Positions 34,836 to 43,782 of a stretch of DNA of 46,548 nt are shown one piece after another (the first letter of the stretch is position 1; every line of letters starts with the position of its first letter). Source of the stretch: an uncultured bacterium (lineage in GTDB: Bacteria; Desulfobacterota; GWC2-55-46); contig CAJPGC010000040.1 of the NCBI GenBank assembly GCA_905339405.1, positions 1 through 46,548 on the forward strand, given 5' to 3'. The notes below the pieces were generated by a model. It worked only from the letters and a program-made list of their open reading frames with translations, was not told the origin of the DNA and did not search any database. The translations under genes and the position numbers were made by a program.

Positions 34836-36155
34836 TTATGGAATTTTAAAGGACAGGGATCCTGCCGGCAGCCTAAGTAAGTGGTAGATTAGAGCGTAGG
34901 CCATGAAAAAAGCCGCTATCGAAACGGCCGTATCGAAGACTGTTATGAGCATAGGTCCGCCGGCGATAAAAGTCTGATACTGCTGGAAAAGAAGAAAATA
35001 GACCGGCGTGCCGATAAGTTTTTTCCTTCCGTTGACCAGAAAATCCCCGAACCTGACGAAATAAAAAAAGAACAGGAACGTGCCTGCCATCGTGACCGGG
35101 AGCCCGAAGTTCGCGTAAAGCTGCCCGAAAAGAGAAGTTGTCGCCTGCATGAGGTACTCGTTATGCCCGAGTATCTTCTCGAATATCATGGCGTCGAAGT
35201 TCATCTCATGCAATTCCATGGGGATTATAGGAGCTAGTCCGAGTTTCAGGAGTATGTTGCTGAAATCGAACCAGAGCCCTTCGCCGTACAAATAAGGCTC
35301 GGTCACTCCGTAGTTGGTGAGTACGTATATGAGCCCTTCCGCAGCCGATGTTGTAGACCTCATGAATATAAAGATAAGCACGTCGGAGAGCCCTTCAGAA
35401 TTCTGGATGACCGACAGGACGAATATTGAAAAGACAGCCCCGGCCGCCATGAAGGGCAGGAGGCTTGTGAATCTTACCCTCGTTGAGAGGCCCACGAAGC
35501 ATGCTGACCAGAGAAAAAACGAGATGACCGTAGCCTTGTAACCCAGAGAGGAGAACAGGACGAGTATGACAAAACCCATCAGCAGCCAGCCTTTACCGCC
35601 GTACCTTATGAGCTCGCGTATGCCGGTTTCCATCCCTCTGCCTCCGGCCGCTTTTATCCTTTCGCGGCCTGCATGGAAGCAATAGAGGATAGAGGAGTAG
35701 AACAGGGTCAGAAGGAAGTACCGTACGAACCTCGTCAGCACCCAGCCGCCCCCCTGTGAAAAGGTCACTTTGGCTATATTCGGCTCTTCGGAGAGGATAG
35801 GCACGCCTTTTTTCAGAAACATCGCGCTGACGCCTGCCAATGCTATGAGTACCGCAAGTTTGAAGGCCAATGCGTGAGTCCTGGCGTTTATGTCGTTTAC
35901 TTCTATTTGATATTGCGGACCAGTGCCGTACTTTTTTTTCCCGAGGATGCTCCCTGCGTAGACCATCAGTAATATCAGACAATAAAGTGGCGTCAATTCC
36001 GCGTTGTCAGATATCGATATCTGAATGCCGAGCAGGAACGGGAAAAGACCCGCAGCCATGGAGATAATGACAGGGTGAAGAATGTTCCTGGACGCGACCA
36101 TGAAAAAAAAGAAAAAAGGCATCGCGATAAGGAGGATGTAGTTTAATTCTGACAT
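34836..36155 (-). CDS. wzy: Wzy-like O-antigen/exopolysaccharide polymerase
   Basis: This 439-residue protein is very hydrophobic, with about 11-12 TM segments and a large periplasmic loop (about residues 265-345, containing TSAAEGLIYVLTNYGVTEPY and FDFSNILLKLGLAPIIP). This is the topology of oligosaccharide repeat-unit polymerases. Sequence identity in the family is low, so the call rests on topology and on the next two genes (SLBB exporter and Wzz-like). It would join undecaprenyl-linked repeat units in the periplasm. It is last in a three-gene minus-strand operon, 46 bp after the SLBB gene. Confidence 0.75.
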   Translation of the reverse strand: MSELNYILLIAMPFFFFFMVASRNILHPVIISMAAGLFPFLLGIQISISDNAELTPLYCLILLMVYAGSILGKKKYGTGPQYQIEVNDINARTHALAFKLAVLIALAGVSAMFLKKGVPILSEEPNIAKVTFSQGGGWVLTRFVRYFLLTLFYSSILYCFHAGRERIKAAGGRGMETGIRELIRYGGKGWLLMGFVILVLFSSLGYKATVISFFLWSACFVGLSTRVRFTSLLPFMAAGAVFSIFVLSVIQNSEGLSDVLIFIFMRSTTSAAEGLIYVLTNYGVTEPYLYGEGLWFDFSNILLKLGLAPIIPMELHEMNFDAMIFEKILGHNEYLMQATTSLFGQLYANFGLPVTMAGTFLFFFYFVRFGDFLVNGRKKLIGTPVYFLLFQQYQTFIAGGPMLITVFDTAVSIAAFFMAYALIYHLLRLPAGSLSFKIP

Positions 36156-36201
36156 AAGCTAATTTGCCGCGTTTAAAGTGGCAGTAATGGTAAAGCGTAC
36201 G

Positions 36202-38970
36202 TTAAAAAGTTACGATAAGAACGCCAGCCGTTACTGCTATCTGGTAGAGTATCTGCGTCAGGTCCTTTACCTCCTTTAGCCACAAACCCTTGTCGAGCTT
36301 TTCCGGCACGACAACGGTATCTCCAGGGTCGAGTTTTGAGGAGACGAAGCTGCCTGTGGTGCCAAGCCATGAGCTGCCCTTGCTCATGGCCGTACCGTCG
36401 GTCTTGAGGACGAAAATCCTTCCCTTGTCTGCCTCTCCGTTATAGCCCCCGGCTTTCCCGATGTAGCTGGAGATGGGCTCTCCGTTTTCGAAAATAAAGG
36501 CAGCGGGGTTCTGGACCGCGCCCATAACCTGGACCTGGGTCGGCCTGAGCGGCACGAAAAGCGTGTCTCCGTTCTCGAGTGCCACGTCATAGTTCGAATA
36601 TTCAAACTTTTTGACCTCTTCGAGCTTCATCGTTATCCTGCCCTGCGCCTCAGCTGCCCTCAGCCGTGTTAGCAGTTCCTTTTTCATCACCAGAAAGGCC
36701 TGTGCCTGTCTTGCCCCTGACTCGTCGATGGAGCCCAAAGCCATGCCGCTGGCGTCTGAAAGGAGCCTCATCTCGAGCCTGTTTATCGATTCTTCGATAT
36801 TTTTTTGCTGCAGCTCCCTCACGGACTCTCTCGTAAAGATGGCCCCCTTAAGGTATGCTTCTTCGGTGAAGCCGCCAGCCCTTTTGATGACGCTGCTAAG
36901 GCGTTCGCCCTTTTTGAAGACATATTTGCCCGGATACCTGACTTCTCCCTTGAGCTCGATGTACTGCTGACTGCGCCAGTCCGTCATCTCCCTCACGAAA
37001 AGACTGTCATAAGGCTTTACCGGCGCGTTATGCTCATTGTCTCCTCCGAGCGCCTTTTCGAGGTCTATAATCCTGTAGCTCACTTTAGAGGTACTGCCGT
37101 CCTCGATCTCGTACGTTGCGAGCTCTGCCTCTTTCATGTATGCCGAGTCCTTCAGCCCGCCGCCGGCGAAGACGAGGTCCCTTACCCTCATGTTTGCGGC
37201 ATAGGTATACTCACCCGGGTTGTTCACCATCCCGTATATCAGGACGCTTTTTTCTGGCCCAGTCTCAAGCGCCGAGTGTATGCGCACCACGTCGGAGTCC
37301 TCAAGCACGGGGTTCTCGGCCGCGTCTCCCCCAAGCGCCTTGTTAAGGTCGTGTCTCGAGAGAGTAACCTCCTGAGTGAGCCTGTCTTTTCTGTAAAGTT
37401 CGTACTCCCCGTAGGACGCTTTTTTGGTGAGGCCTCCGGCCAGCAACACGAGGTCTTTTACGGTAAGGTTCCTGTCCATGTTGAAAAGGCCGGGCTGCCT
37501 GATCTCTCCTTCTATCCGGACGGAGGGGCGTTCCCTGAACGTCCATGTGGAGAAGAGGTAAACGGAATCCAGCGGCAGCAGTTGGCGGTTTTCTTCCTTG
37601 TCACCGCCGATTAGCGCTCCGGGGCTGAACGGTATGACCATCGTGTTGAGTTCCGGCGTGAGCCTTTTTATCGCGCCGTAGGAGAGCTCGGTGTCTTCAA
37701 GGAGGTCAGAAAAGCCTGTTATGAGGTCTCCTAACTTCATGCCTGGCTTCAATTCATACTTGCCGGGCCTCTTGACGTTTCCGTTGAGGTAGACGGCGTT
37801 TGTGTCCTTTCCTGTTATTGAAAGAACTTTTACGAGGTCGCCGTCCTTGAGCATGAACGACTTTGCCTTGCCAGCGTCGCTTGCGTTTATGTCGGCCACC
37901 ACGCGTGTTTTGTTGCCTTCAATCCTCTCGACTTGGACCTGCTGGGTGTAAGCCTCGGGCACTATGCCTCCGGCGAGCGAGAGCGCCTCTGAAAGGCTCG
38001 TCTGGCCCTTCATCTCATACAGTGCAGGCCTTTTCACGTTTCCGGCCACTCCTGCTACAGCCCCTGTTACCGGCACGAATACGACGTCTCCGTTCTTGAG
38101 CCTCAAGTCCCCTGTTTTGTCGCCTTTCAAAAGGAGGTCGTAGAAGTCGATCTGGCGCGGTTTTTCGCCTTCCCGCCTCAGCTCTATTTTCCTGAGAGAA
38201 CCGATTGAAGCCGTCCCCCCGGCGGACATCAGCGCGTTTGAGACGGCAGAGGCCGCGCTTAACTTGTGGGCCCCCGGGCGCGCGACCTCGCCGAGCACGA
38301 AAACCTGTATGCTCCTCAAGCGCCCCATGGTAACGGAGGCCTCGGCGCCGATGACAGTCTCGATTTTTCGTGTTATGAGCTCTCTGACCTGGCCGTAGGT
38401 CAGCCCGTTCACGACGACTGTGCCTATCATCGGGATGCTTATGGTACCTTCGCGAGTGACGGGAAGGATATGTTCGCCGTTGGCCCTGCCCCAGAAGACA
38501 ACTCCTATCTCGTCTCCGTACCCGACAGGGTAATCGGCCGATACGGGAAGGGTTTCCAGAGCGGCCGCTTCTGAGCCGCTGAAAATGCCCTGTCCGAACA
38601 GTTTTAAATTCGCGGAGAGAACAGGGTCGTGGTCTTCAAGTGTAAACCGCTCGAAAAGGCCCGGTTTTATTGACTCCTCGACAGGAACTTCTTTTTTATT
38701 TTCTTCGTCTTTTTCTTCGTCTTTTTCTTCGGCCTGTACGCCATTGCCTGACGCTTTGGTCTCAGGCTGTTTTTTTTCGGTTTGTTTGTTTTCAGGCTTA
38801 TCGCTTTTTACCTCGGGGCAGGGGACGCCGTACTTTTTCGCGGCGTCTTTATAAGGACCTTCACATGGGTCGTCGGCCTCTGTTTTCGAGGCTGAACTGC
38901 CAGCGAGAAAAGCGCTCATGAGTAAAACCAAAAAAAACAGCAGGGCCGGTTTTTGGGTCTTTTTTCTCAT
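36202..38970 (-). CDS. SLBB-repeat polysaccharide export protein (Wza/KpsD-like)
   Basis: This 922-residue protein has a Sec signal peptide (ALLFFLVLLMSAFLAGSSAS; no lipobox Cys). A Lys/Glu-rich linker (about residues 60-105) follows, then a Poly_export domain (YPVGYGDEIGVVFWGRANGE, about 148-220). Seven SLBB-type modules follow, recognisable by G-V/N-x-x-PG-x-Y/H...AGG (e.g. GEVARPGAHKL, GNVKRPGKYEL, GEIRQPGLFNM, GMVNNPGEYTY, GEVRYPGKYVF). A hydrophobic helix ends the protein (LYQIAVTAGVLIVTF). It would form the periplasm-spanning and outer-membrane channel for the polymer. Wza has far fewer SLBB modules, so this one is a long variant. Its start overlaps the Wzz-like gene end by ATGA (38967-38970), with GGAGAG just upstream. 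Confidence 0.9.
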   Translation of the reverse strand: MRKKTQKPALLFFLVLLMSAFLAGSSASKTEADDPCEGPYKDAAKKYGVPCPEVKSDKPENKQTEKKQPETKASGNGVQAEEKDEEKDEENKKEVPVEESIKPGLFERFTLEDHDPVLSANLKLFGQGIFSGSEAAALETLPVSADYPVGYGDEIGVVFWGRANGEHILPVTREGTISIPMIGTVVVNGLTYGQVRELITRKIETVIGAEASVTMGRLRSIQVFVLGEVARPGAHKLSAASAVSNALMSAGGTASIGSLRKIELRREGEKPRQIDFYDLLLKGDKTGDLRLKNGDVVFVPVTGAVAGVAGNVKRPALYEMKGQTSLSEALSLAGGIVPEAYTQQVQVERIEGNKTRVVADINASDAGKAKSFMLKDGDLVKVLSITGKDTNAVYLNGNVKRPGKYELKPGMKLGDLITGFSDLLEDTELSYGAIKRLTPELNTMVIPFSPGALIGGDKEENRQLLPLDSVYLFSTWTFRERPSVRIEGEIRQPGLFNMDRNLTVKDLVLLAGGLTKKASYGEYELYRKDRLTQEVTLSRHDLNKALGGDAAENPVLEDSDVVRIHSALETGPEKSVLIYGMVNNPGEYTYAANMRVRDLVFAGGGLKDSAYMKEAELATYEIEDGSTSKVSYRIIDLEKALGGDNEHNAPVKPYDSLFVREMTDWRSQQYIELKGEVRYPGKYVFKKGERLSSVIKRAGGFTEEAYLKGAIFTRESVRELQQKNIEESINRLEMRLLSDASGMALGSIDESGARQAQAFLVMKKELLTRLRAAEAQGRITMKLEEVKKFEYSNYDVALENGDTLFVPLRPTQVQVMGAVQNPAAFIFENGEPISSYIGKAGGYNGEADKGRIFVLKTDGTAMSKGSSWLGTTGSFVSSKLDPGDTVVVPEKLDKGLWLKEVKDLTQILYQIAVTAGVLIVTF

Positions 38971-39938
38971 TTTCTCTCCAGCTCAGAGCGTATTGGGTTC
39001 CTGTTCCCAGTCTGGTCGCCTCTTAAGCGCCTCGACTTGAAAAATTCGAGCACGAAAGCCAGCAGCGTCCCGCCAACCATTGAAGCAACGAAACCTGCAA
39101 GGGCGATAAGATGCCTTTTAGGCGAGGATCTCCGGTCAGGCGCATCCGGCGGATCTATCACCTTGAAAGCGAAGTTTTCCATGACGCCGGCCATCATCGA
39201 GGCTTCTATCTGCTGTGCTATGAGGGCGTAGATGTTCTGCCTTATGAGCGGGTCTGGGGTGTGCTTCAGCTGGCTTTCGAGATACCGCCTGTTTGAATCC
39301 GCTACCCTTTTTGCCTCTTCTGAAAGGTGTTCGTTCAATACGGTGAGGAGCCTTGAGAGCATCGCCGCCGCCTCCTCCGCCGTTGAGCTTTCCATGGTTA
39401 TCGTTATCGTGTTGTCCTTAGGGCTGTGCTTCACCGACATCGACCGCTCGAGAGCCCTCAAACCGTCGTGAAAGGTCGGGACGCGCTCTCCCGCTCTCCA
39501 GCTTTTCTTCTCCCTGTCCCATCTGTCGCTGAATATGACAGGAAGAAGTCCGTGCCGCTCTATCAGTTTTTTTCTCAGCCTGTTCGAGTTCAGCAGCGCC
39601 AGTATCTCAGGGGCGGATGAAGGGGAAGAAAAGGACATACTCGGGACAGACTCCAGCTGCTGCACGAGAAGGGACAGGCCGACGGGCGGGCCGCCGCCCT
39701 CTTTGACAGGGGAGATGACGGCCTTTGCCTTGAACCTGTCCTCAAGGAGAAGAGAGAACGCGAAGGCAAGGACAAGGCCGGCTATCGACAGGGCTGATAT
39801 CAGGAGGGCCCGCCTTCGAAGGATTAAGAGGTAGTCGATGATGTCTACTTCGTCTGTCCCGCGATGTTGTTCCTGGTACCGTGGTGTGTCCTGCAATAGA
39901 GCTCTCCTGAATTGGATTGAGCCCTTGCCGGAAAGCAT
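38967..39938 (-). CDS. Wzz/GumC-like polysaccharide co-polymerase (chain-length protein)
   Basis: This 323-residue protein has TM1 at about residues 44-65, a periplasmic alpha-helical domain with the pattern ILALLNSNRLRKKLIERHGL, and TM2 at about 279-298 after the conserved VIDPPDAPDRRSSPKRHLI segment. There is no C-terminal tyrosine-kinase domain, so regulation by autophosphorylation is not expected from this protein alone. Its role is to set polymer length together with the Wzy-like polymerase and to contact the SLBB channel. It is the first gene of the minus-strand operon. The Shine-Dalgarno at ATG 39938 is weak, and the transcript leader is about 200 nt. Confidence 0.87.
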   Translation of the reverse strand: MLSGKGSIQFRRALLQDTPRYQEQHRGTDEVDIIDYLLILRRRALLISALSIAGLVLAFAFSLLLEDRFKAKAVISPVKEGGGPPVGLSLLVQQLESVPSMSFSSPSSAPEILALLNSNRLRKKLIERHGLLPVIFSDRWDREKKSWRAGERVPTFHDGLRALERSMSVKHSPKDNTITITMESSTAEEAAAMLSRLLTVLNEHLSEEAKRVADSNRRYLESQLKHTPDPLIRQNIYALIAQQIEASMMAGVMENFAFKVIDPPDAPDRRSSPKRHLIALAGFVASMVGGTLLAFVLEFFKSRRLRGDQTGNRNPIRSELERK

Positions 39939-40142
39939 GATGAGAGTCTCTTGATGAAAGGCAAGGTTATTCCGCAGGCCTGAAAAGGCCGCAGTCTGCC
40001 TCGAAGGTGCTTTGTCGTGATGGGATTAAGTCAAGTTGCCCTGAAAAGCCCCGGCTATGCTGGAAGGCGCGAGGGGAGAGGCTGAGGGCTTTATTGAATA
40101 AAGATGCCTTATAAGCAAGGCTTTCTTCAATTTCAGTTACAT
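39939..40142 (-). promoter_or_regulatory. Long structured leader of the wzz-SLBB-wzy operon
   Basis: From the predicted start near 40135 to the ATG at 39938 the minus-strand leader is about 197 nt. It holds three compact inverted repeats: GCCTT/AAGGC (40106-40121), a 15-bp palindrome CTTTATT-G-AATAAAG (40089-40103), and GGCCT-TTTC-AGGCC (39977-39990). No ops/JUMPstart element (GGCGGTAG) and no riboswitch consensus that I know is seen. The function, if any, is inference. Confidence 0.35.
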
Positions 40143-40169
40143 ATTATAGCGGCACTGATTGTTTGTCAA
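40143..40169 (-). promoter_or_regulatory. σ70-type promoter for the wzz-SLBB-wzy operon
   Basis: On the minus strand TTGACA (40164-40169) and TATAAT (40143-40148) are perfect consensus hexamers separated by 15 bp; using the overlapping TAATAT gives 17 bp. This is the strongest σ70-type promoter seen in the window. Confidence 0.65.
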
Positions 40170-40360
40170 GTTTTTTTAACGAGTCCATGAATTTGATGAA
40201 TTCCTGTTGATTTTGGAAATTATTGGACAAGGGAGCACTTTTCTGATATCTAACTAACAGAATACCTCTTTCAAGAAACCGCGCCATACCTGCCTCTTCG
40301 ACCTTCACCTCGACTCAATGCCTGTAGTTAATCAAGGATTTGTTACAATTCGGAGGTGCC

Positions 40361-41617
40361 ATGGGCAAGTCTGTGAGTGTTCGGAAGGTCGCGTTCGTGA
40401 CCGATTTTTACCCTGAGGTCCATGCCAGGTGGTCGGGCGCGGAGATTGCCTGCCAGAGGCTACGGAGCCTTCTGGCTGAGGACGGCATAGAGGTCGGCGT
40501 CTATACGGCCAGGGCTGAATTCCCAGGCAAGAAGCCGCCTTTTGTAGAGGACGTACGCCTCCTGGAAGACATCTCAGCCACAATCGGAAGCTCTCTGAAA
40601 ACGCTTTTTCCTTTCGACCTCCTGGCATATGGTTTTTTCCTCAAGCGCTTCCGCGAGCAAGCTCCCGACATCGTCCACCTCCACAATTTGAAGTTCATGA
40701 GCTTCGCTCCGCTGGCAGCCGCTCGCAAGCTCGGCATACCTGCCGTTTTTTCGGTATATGACAACTGGGCAATTTGCCCGAGGTACTGCCTCGTGAACGG
40801 CAGGGGCGAGGTATGTGAAGAATTCCACGGGCTCCGGTGCGTCGGATGCGTGCCTTTGAAGAAAAAGCCTTTCGTGGCTTTCCGGCGGCCGGTCTTCGGC
40901 AGGTTTACCGGGAAGCTCGATGCGCTGGCCGTCCTTACAGGTTCTGAGCGGGAAAGGTACGTTAAAAGCGGCGTCAACGCGGAAAAGCTTCACATTCTGC
41001 CGTTGCCCCTTTTCGAGGAAGGTGAAGACAGCAGTGTCGACCCCCTTGCAGTAAAAAGGGAGACTATCCTTTTCGTGGGACGCCTAGAACACGGCAAGGG
41101 TCTTCATGTGCTAGTCGAAGCTATGCCACGGGTTCTGAAGCGTTTCCCGAATGTGCGTGTCCGTGTCGTAGGAGAACACTCGGGAAGCGACAGCTATAAG
41201 AAAGCGGCGTTATTGATGATAAAGGAGCTAGGGCTTGAAAGCGTATTCAGGTTCAACGGGAAGATGAGCAACAAGGAGATAAGGGAACTTCTCCTGAAGT
41301 CGCACGTGGTGGCCGCCCCAGAGCAATGGGCGATAGCCTGGCCCATATTCCTTACAGAGGCGATGAGCATGGGCAAGCGCATAGTTGCCTCAAAGATCGG
41401 CGACATACCTGAGTTTATCAGGGAGGGTGAGACCGGTTTTTTGGCGGCGCATGACAGCCACGAGGAGTTCGCGGCGAAGATTATTTCGGCATTGCAGGCC
41501 CCGGAGCCAGTCAACAAGGAGGCTTCCAGGGTGATAATGGAGCTCTGCGACAGGGCAGCTATTAAGAAAAGGCTACTTGCCATTTACGAGAGCGCCATGA
41601 AAAAGTGCCACCCTTGA
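40361..41617 (+). CDS. GT4-family glycosyltransferase
   Basis: It is 418 residues from ATG 40361 (GGAGG at 40352-40356); the frame extends 7 codons upstream to a TTG that overlaps the Shine-Dalgarno. The N-terminal half begins KVAFVTDFYPEVHARWSGAEIAC. It contains NWAICPRYCLVNGRGEVC with a Cys pair-rich insertion (about residues 140-170) typical of some GT4 enzymes. The C-terminal half has ILFVGRLEHGKGLHVLVEAM and WPIFLTEAMSMGKRIVASKIGD for nucleotide-sugar binding. It lies divergently from the Wzz-like operon, about 190 bp from that promoter, and may add a side sugar or belong to another glycan. Donor and acceptor are not known. Confidence 0.85.
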   Translation: MGKSVSVRKVAFVTDFYPEVHARWSGAEIACQRLRSLLAEDGIEVGVYTARAEFPGKKPPFVEDVRLLEDISATIGSSLKTLFPFDLLAYGFFLKRFREQAPDIVHLHNLKFMSFAPLAAARKLGIPAVFSVYDNWAICPRYCLVNGRGEVCEEFHGLRCVGCVPLKKKPFVAFRRPVFGRFTGKLDALAVLTGSERERYVKSGVNAEKLHILPLPLFEEGEDSSVDPLAVKRETILFVGRLEHGKGLHVLVEAMPRVLKRFPNVRVRVVGEHSGSDSYKKAALLMIKELGLESVFRFNGKMSNKEIRELLLKSHVVAAPEQWAIAWPIFLTEAMSMGKRIVASKIGDIPEFIREGETGFLAAHDSHEEFAAKIISALQAPEPVNKEASRVIMELCDRAAIKKRLLAIYESAMKKCHP

Positions 41618-41670
41618 CAGGTCCCCCCGCAGGGACGATAATCCAGAGGCGTACTTAGGAGGAGTTGGAT

Positions 41671-42489
41671 ATGCTCGAAGTCCTTGTCTGGTTGGCCAGG
41701 GTCGAGAAGGCCCTTGCCGCGTCTCTGTCAAAAAAGAGCGCAGGCGATATCGAGAGCACCCGGAGACTAAGGAAAGTCACCAGGGGGAAGCGTCTGTTCG
41801 CGGGGTCTTTGCTTTCCTCCGCTTCGAGGATAAGAGCAGGCTCGAATAGAGCGCCAGTGCTCCCGGGACTTAAAGGCTTAAGGGAGGATGTCGACGATTC
41901 GATCTCTTTTCTGTCGGCGGCGGTCGAAGCTGGCATAGACGGGGTTGAGCTTGCCGAACTGCTCGCTTTTCATGAGAGCCTTAAATGGAACAACCTCGTT
42001 CTGGCAATCGGCGGCCACGTGAAAGACAGGTTTCCCGAAGCCGTTCCGATGTTGGTCGCGGCGCAGCGGAACAAGAGGGCAATTGAACGCTACCTCGAGA
42101 TCTCGAGCCGGCCCCAGGGTTTTTTCACTCTGAGGGCGGCTGAACCGGTCTGGCGTGAAAGGCTTCTTTTAATCGGGGAGTTCTGTCCGGACGTAAAGCG
42201 GGGTATAAATGGAGACTGCCTGGTCGAGGAGGCCTCCGGCAAGGACGCCATAGAGCGGCTGAGGGAGAGGTACTACGGAGCTGTGCTTGCCGACGAAGAC
42301 CTCGCCGGAATAAAGGCAGCTGAGCTTTGCAGGAAGGCAACCCGGATGTTCCCGGGAATCGAGGAGAGGTTTCTGTTCCTTTACGGCGGCATCGAAAAAA
42401 ATGAAAAGGGCAAGGGGGTAAGGCGCCTCCATAAGTCAGCTCCCGCAGGCAGGGTTCTCGAGGAGATAAGCCGCATACTCGACAGGTGA
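41671..42489 (+). CDS. Conserved hypothetical soluble protein
   Basis: The 272 residues start at ATG 41671 with AGGAGGAG 6 nt upstream; TTG 41665 is an unlikely alternative. It has no signal peptide or TM helix. The sequence is mostly helical and rich in Arg/Lys/Glu. Notable stretches are AFHESLKWNNLVLAIGGH and QRNKRAIERYLEISSRP in the middle and CRKATRMFPGIEERF near the C-terminus. I do not recognise a family. It follows the GT4 gene by 53 bp and precedes a stand-alone RAM-domain gene that has its own promoter. Confidence 0.6.
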   Translation: MLEVLVWLARVEKALAASLSKKSAGDIESTRRLRKVTRGKRLFAGSLLSSASRIRAGSNRAPVLPGLKGLREDVDDSISFLSAAVEAGIDGVELAELLAFHESLKWNNLVLAIGGHVKDRFPEAVPMLVAAQRNKRAIERYLEISSRPQGFFTLRAAEPVWRERLLLIGEFCPDVKRGINGDCLVEEASGKDAIERLRERYYGAVLADEDLAGIKAAELCRKATRMFPGIEERFLFLYGGIEKNEKGKGVRRLHKSAPAGRVLEEISRILDR

Positions 42490-42515
42490 GGCGACAGGCG
42501 GCCGGCCCTGGTCTG

Positions 42516-42524
42516 TGGTATAAT
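42516..42524 (+). promoter_or_regulatory. Extended -10 promoter element before the RAM-domain gene
   Basis: TGGTATAAT (TGnTATAAT) lies 29 nt before the ATG at 42553, with no good -35 hexamer; extended -10 promoters do not need one. An equivalent TGCTATAAT is found before the DUF362 gene at 42870-42878. Confidence 0.5.
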
Positions 42525-42552
42525 TCATGAGAAAAAGCGCAAGGAGTGGGGA

Positions 42553-42786
42553 ATGTCAGTCGAGGCCTATGTCTTCATCGAATGCGAACACGCCAGGTCA
42601 AAGGAAGTCCTCGATAAGCTCGTCAAGATAGGCGGAGTGAAAGAGGCCAGGATTGTGACCGGCCCGTACGACCTCATAGCGCTTGTGGCTGCCTCGAACT
42701 TCAAGGTGCTCGGGGACGTCGTAATAAGCAAGATACAGCTCATAAACCACGTCAAGCGCACGCTTACCAACGTGGTCATAGAATGA
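42553..42786 (+). CDS. Stand-alone Lrp/AsnC ligand-binding (RAM) domain protein
   Basis: The 77 residues match the C-terminal ligand-binding half of Lrp/AsnC regulators: AYVFIECEHARSKEVLDKLV, VKEARIVTGPYDLIALV, LINHVKRTLTNVVIE. The DNA-binding helix-turn-helix is absent, so it is a free RAM domain. Free RAM proteins form rings, bind amino acids or other small effectors, and can modulate partners. It starts after AAGGAG (8 nt), and the domain is complete at both ends. Target and ligand are unknown. Confidence 0.85.
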   Translation: MSVEAYVFIECEHARSKEVLDKLVKIGGVKEARIVTGPYDLIALVAASNFKVLGDVVISKIQLINHVKRTLTNVVIE

Positions 42787-42869
42787 CCAAGCCTTAAGTC
42801 CCTCCTGCCTTCAACTCTCGTAAATCCGCGGAACATTACCGCCCGGCTTACATGATAGCTCTCGCATGG

Positions 42870-42878
42870 TGCTATAAT
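42870..42878 (+). promoter_or_regulatory. Extended -10 promoter element before the DUF362 gene
   Basis: TGCTATAAT ends 31 nt before the ATG at 42910. TTACAT at 42848-42853 is a possible weak -35 (19-bp spacer). A TAAGGAGG (42880-42887) directly follows it, but is too far from the start to serve; the working Shine-Dalgarno is GGAGGG at 42899-42904. Confidence 0.45.
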
Positions 42879-42909
42879 TAAGGAGGTCCGCGTTCCACGG
42901 AGGGCATTG

Positions 42910-43782
42910 ATGAAAAGCAGGGTATCCATAGCGTACAGCTCCGACATAGACTCCGCTATAGCGGGAGCTCTTGATAAGCTAGAGGGTCTCTCCGAGCTTT
43001 TCATCGGAAGGCACGTCGCCGTGAAGCCCAACGAGACATGGGCATCGGCCGAGGATACCAGCGCTTGCACCCAGGCCGACACGGTGCGCTCTCTTATAAG
43101 GTTCATCAAGGGCTACTATCCGAAAAAGATAACCGTGAGCGGCGGGGCAGGGGCAGGGGAGACAGAAGAGGTCTTCAGGCTGCTCGGCATCGATAAGGTG
43201 ATAAAAGAAGAAGGGGTAGAGTTCTTCGACCACAACAGGCCGCCTTTCACGAAGGTGAGCCTTTACCACGGGCCGCAAAGCGAAGTCATGGTCAACGAGC
43301 GCGTGCTCGAGTACGACACCGTGATTTCCCTGGCCCAGCACAAGGTGCACCACATCGCGGACGTGACGCTCGCGATGAAGAACATAGCCATGTCCTTCCC
43401 AGCGGGAGACTACTACGGACATCCGAGGGCAAAGCAGCTCCACGCGCACCGGTCTTTCGAGGACATGCACGGCTTCATAGCAGGTATGTGCCAGAGGTTC
43501 CGCCCGGGCCTCAGCGTAATAGTGGGGCATCCGGCGATGACCGGCACCGGGCCCATCGGCGGGCATACTTTCGAAAGCGGGCTGGTTATAGCGAGCAAGG
43601 ATTTCGTCGCGGCAGACTCGGTAGGCGCGTACATCCTGGGGCGCGAGAAGGTATCTCACATACTTCAGGCTGAAAGCCTGGGCCTCGGCACGGCTGACCG
43701 TTACCTGATTGAAATGACCGGCATCCAGCTGGGCGAGGCTTTGAGAATATTCAACGAGAAGAAGGCCGGGAAAGCCGCTTAG
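42910..43782 (+). CDS. DUF362-family protein
   Basis: The 290 residues start at ATG 42910 (GGAGGG 5 nt upstream; TTG 42907 is an alternative). It has the DUF362 pattern: IGRHVAVKPNETWAS near residue 34, ITVSGGAGAGETEEVFRLLGI near 75, LAQHKVHHIADVTLAMKN near 140, and a C-terminal IASKDFVAADSVGAYILG. DUF362 proteins are widespread in anaerobes and often fused to ferredoxin domains; none is fused here. The biochemical role is not established. The gene ends in a 4-nt overlap with the convergent HDOD gene. Confidence 0.82.
   Translation: MKSRVSIAYSSDIDSAIAGALDKLEGLSELFIGRHVAVKPNETWASAEDTSACTQADTVRSLIRFIKGYYPKKITVSGGAGAGETEEVFRLLGIDKVIKEEGVEFFDHNRPPFTKVSLYHGPQSEVMVNERVLEYDTVISLAQHKVHHIADVTLAMKNIAMSFPAGDYYGHPRAKQLHAHRSFEDMHGFIAGMCQRFRPGLSVIVGHPAMTGTGPIGGHTFESGLVIASKDFVAADSVGAYILGREKVSHILQAESLGLGTADRYLIEMTGIQLGEALRIFNEKKAGKAA

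Noticed and set aside
36805-37614. 269-codon + strand ORF
   Set aside because: It is antisense to the SLBB export gene, whose seven repeats and signal peptide are clear; composition is that of a frame shadow.
39939-40142. c-di-GMP riboswitch or ops/JUMPstart element in the leader
   Set aside because: The conserved cores (GGGCAAACC...GACGCAAAGC, or GGCGGTAG) were looked for and not found.
41620-41640. Hairpin GTCCC...GGGAC after the second GT4 gene as a terminator
   Set aside because: The stem is only five base pairs and no T-run follows.
42979-43659. 226-codon minus-strand ORF
   Set aside because: It lies wholly inside the DUF362 gene and encodes an Arg/His/Val-rich sequence with no recognisable motif.
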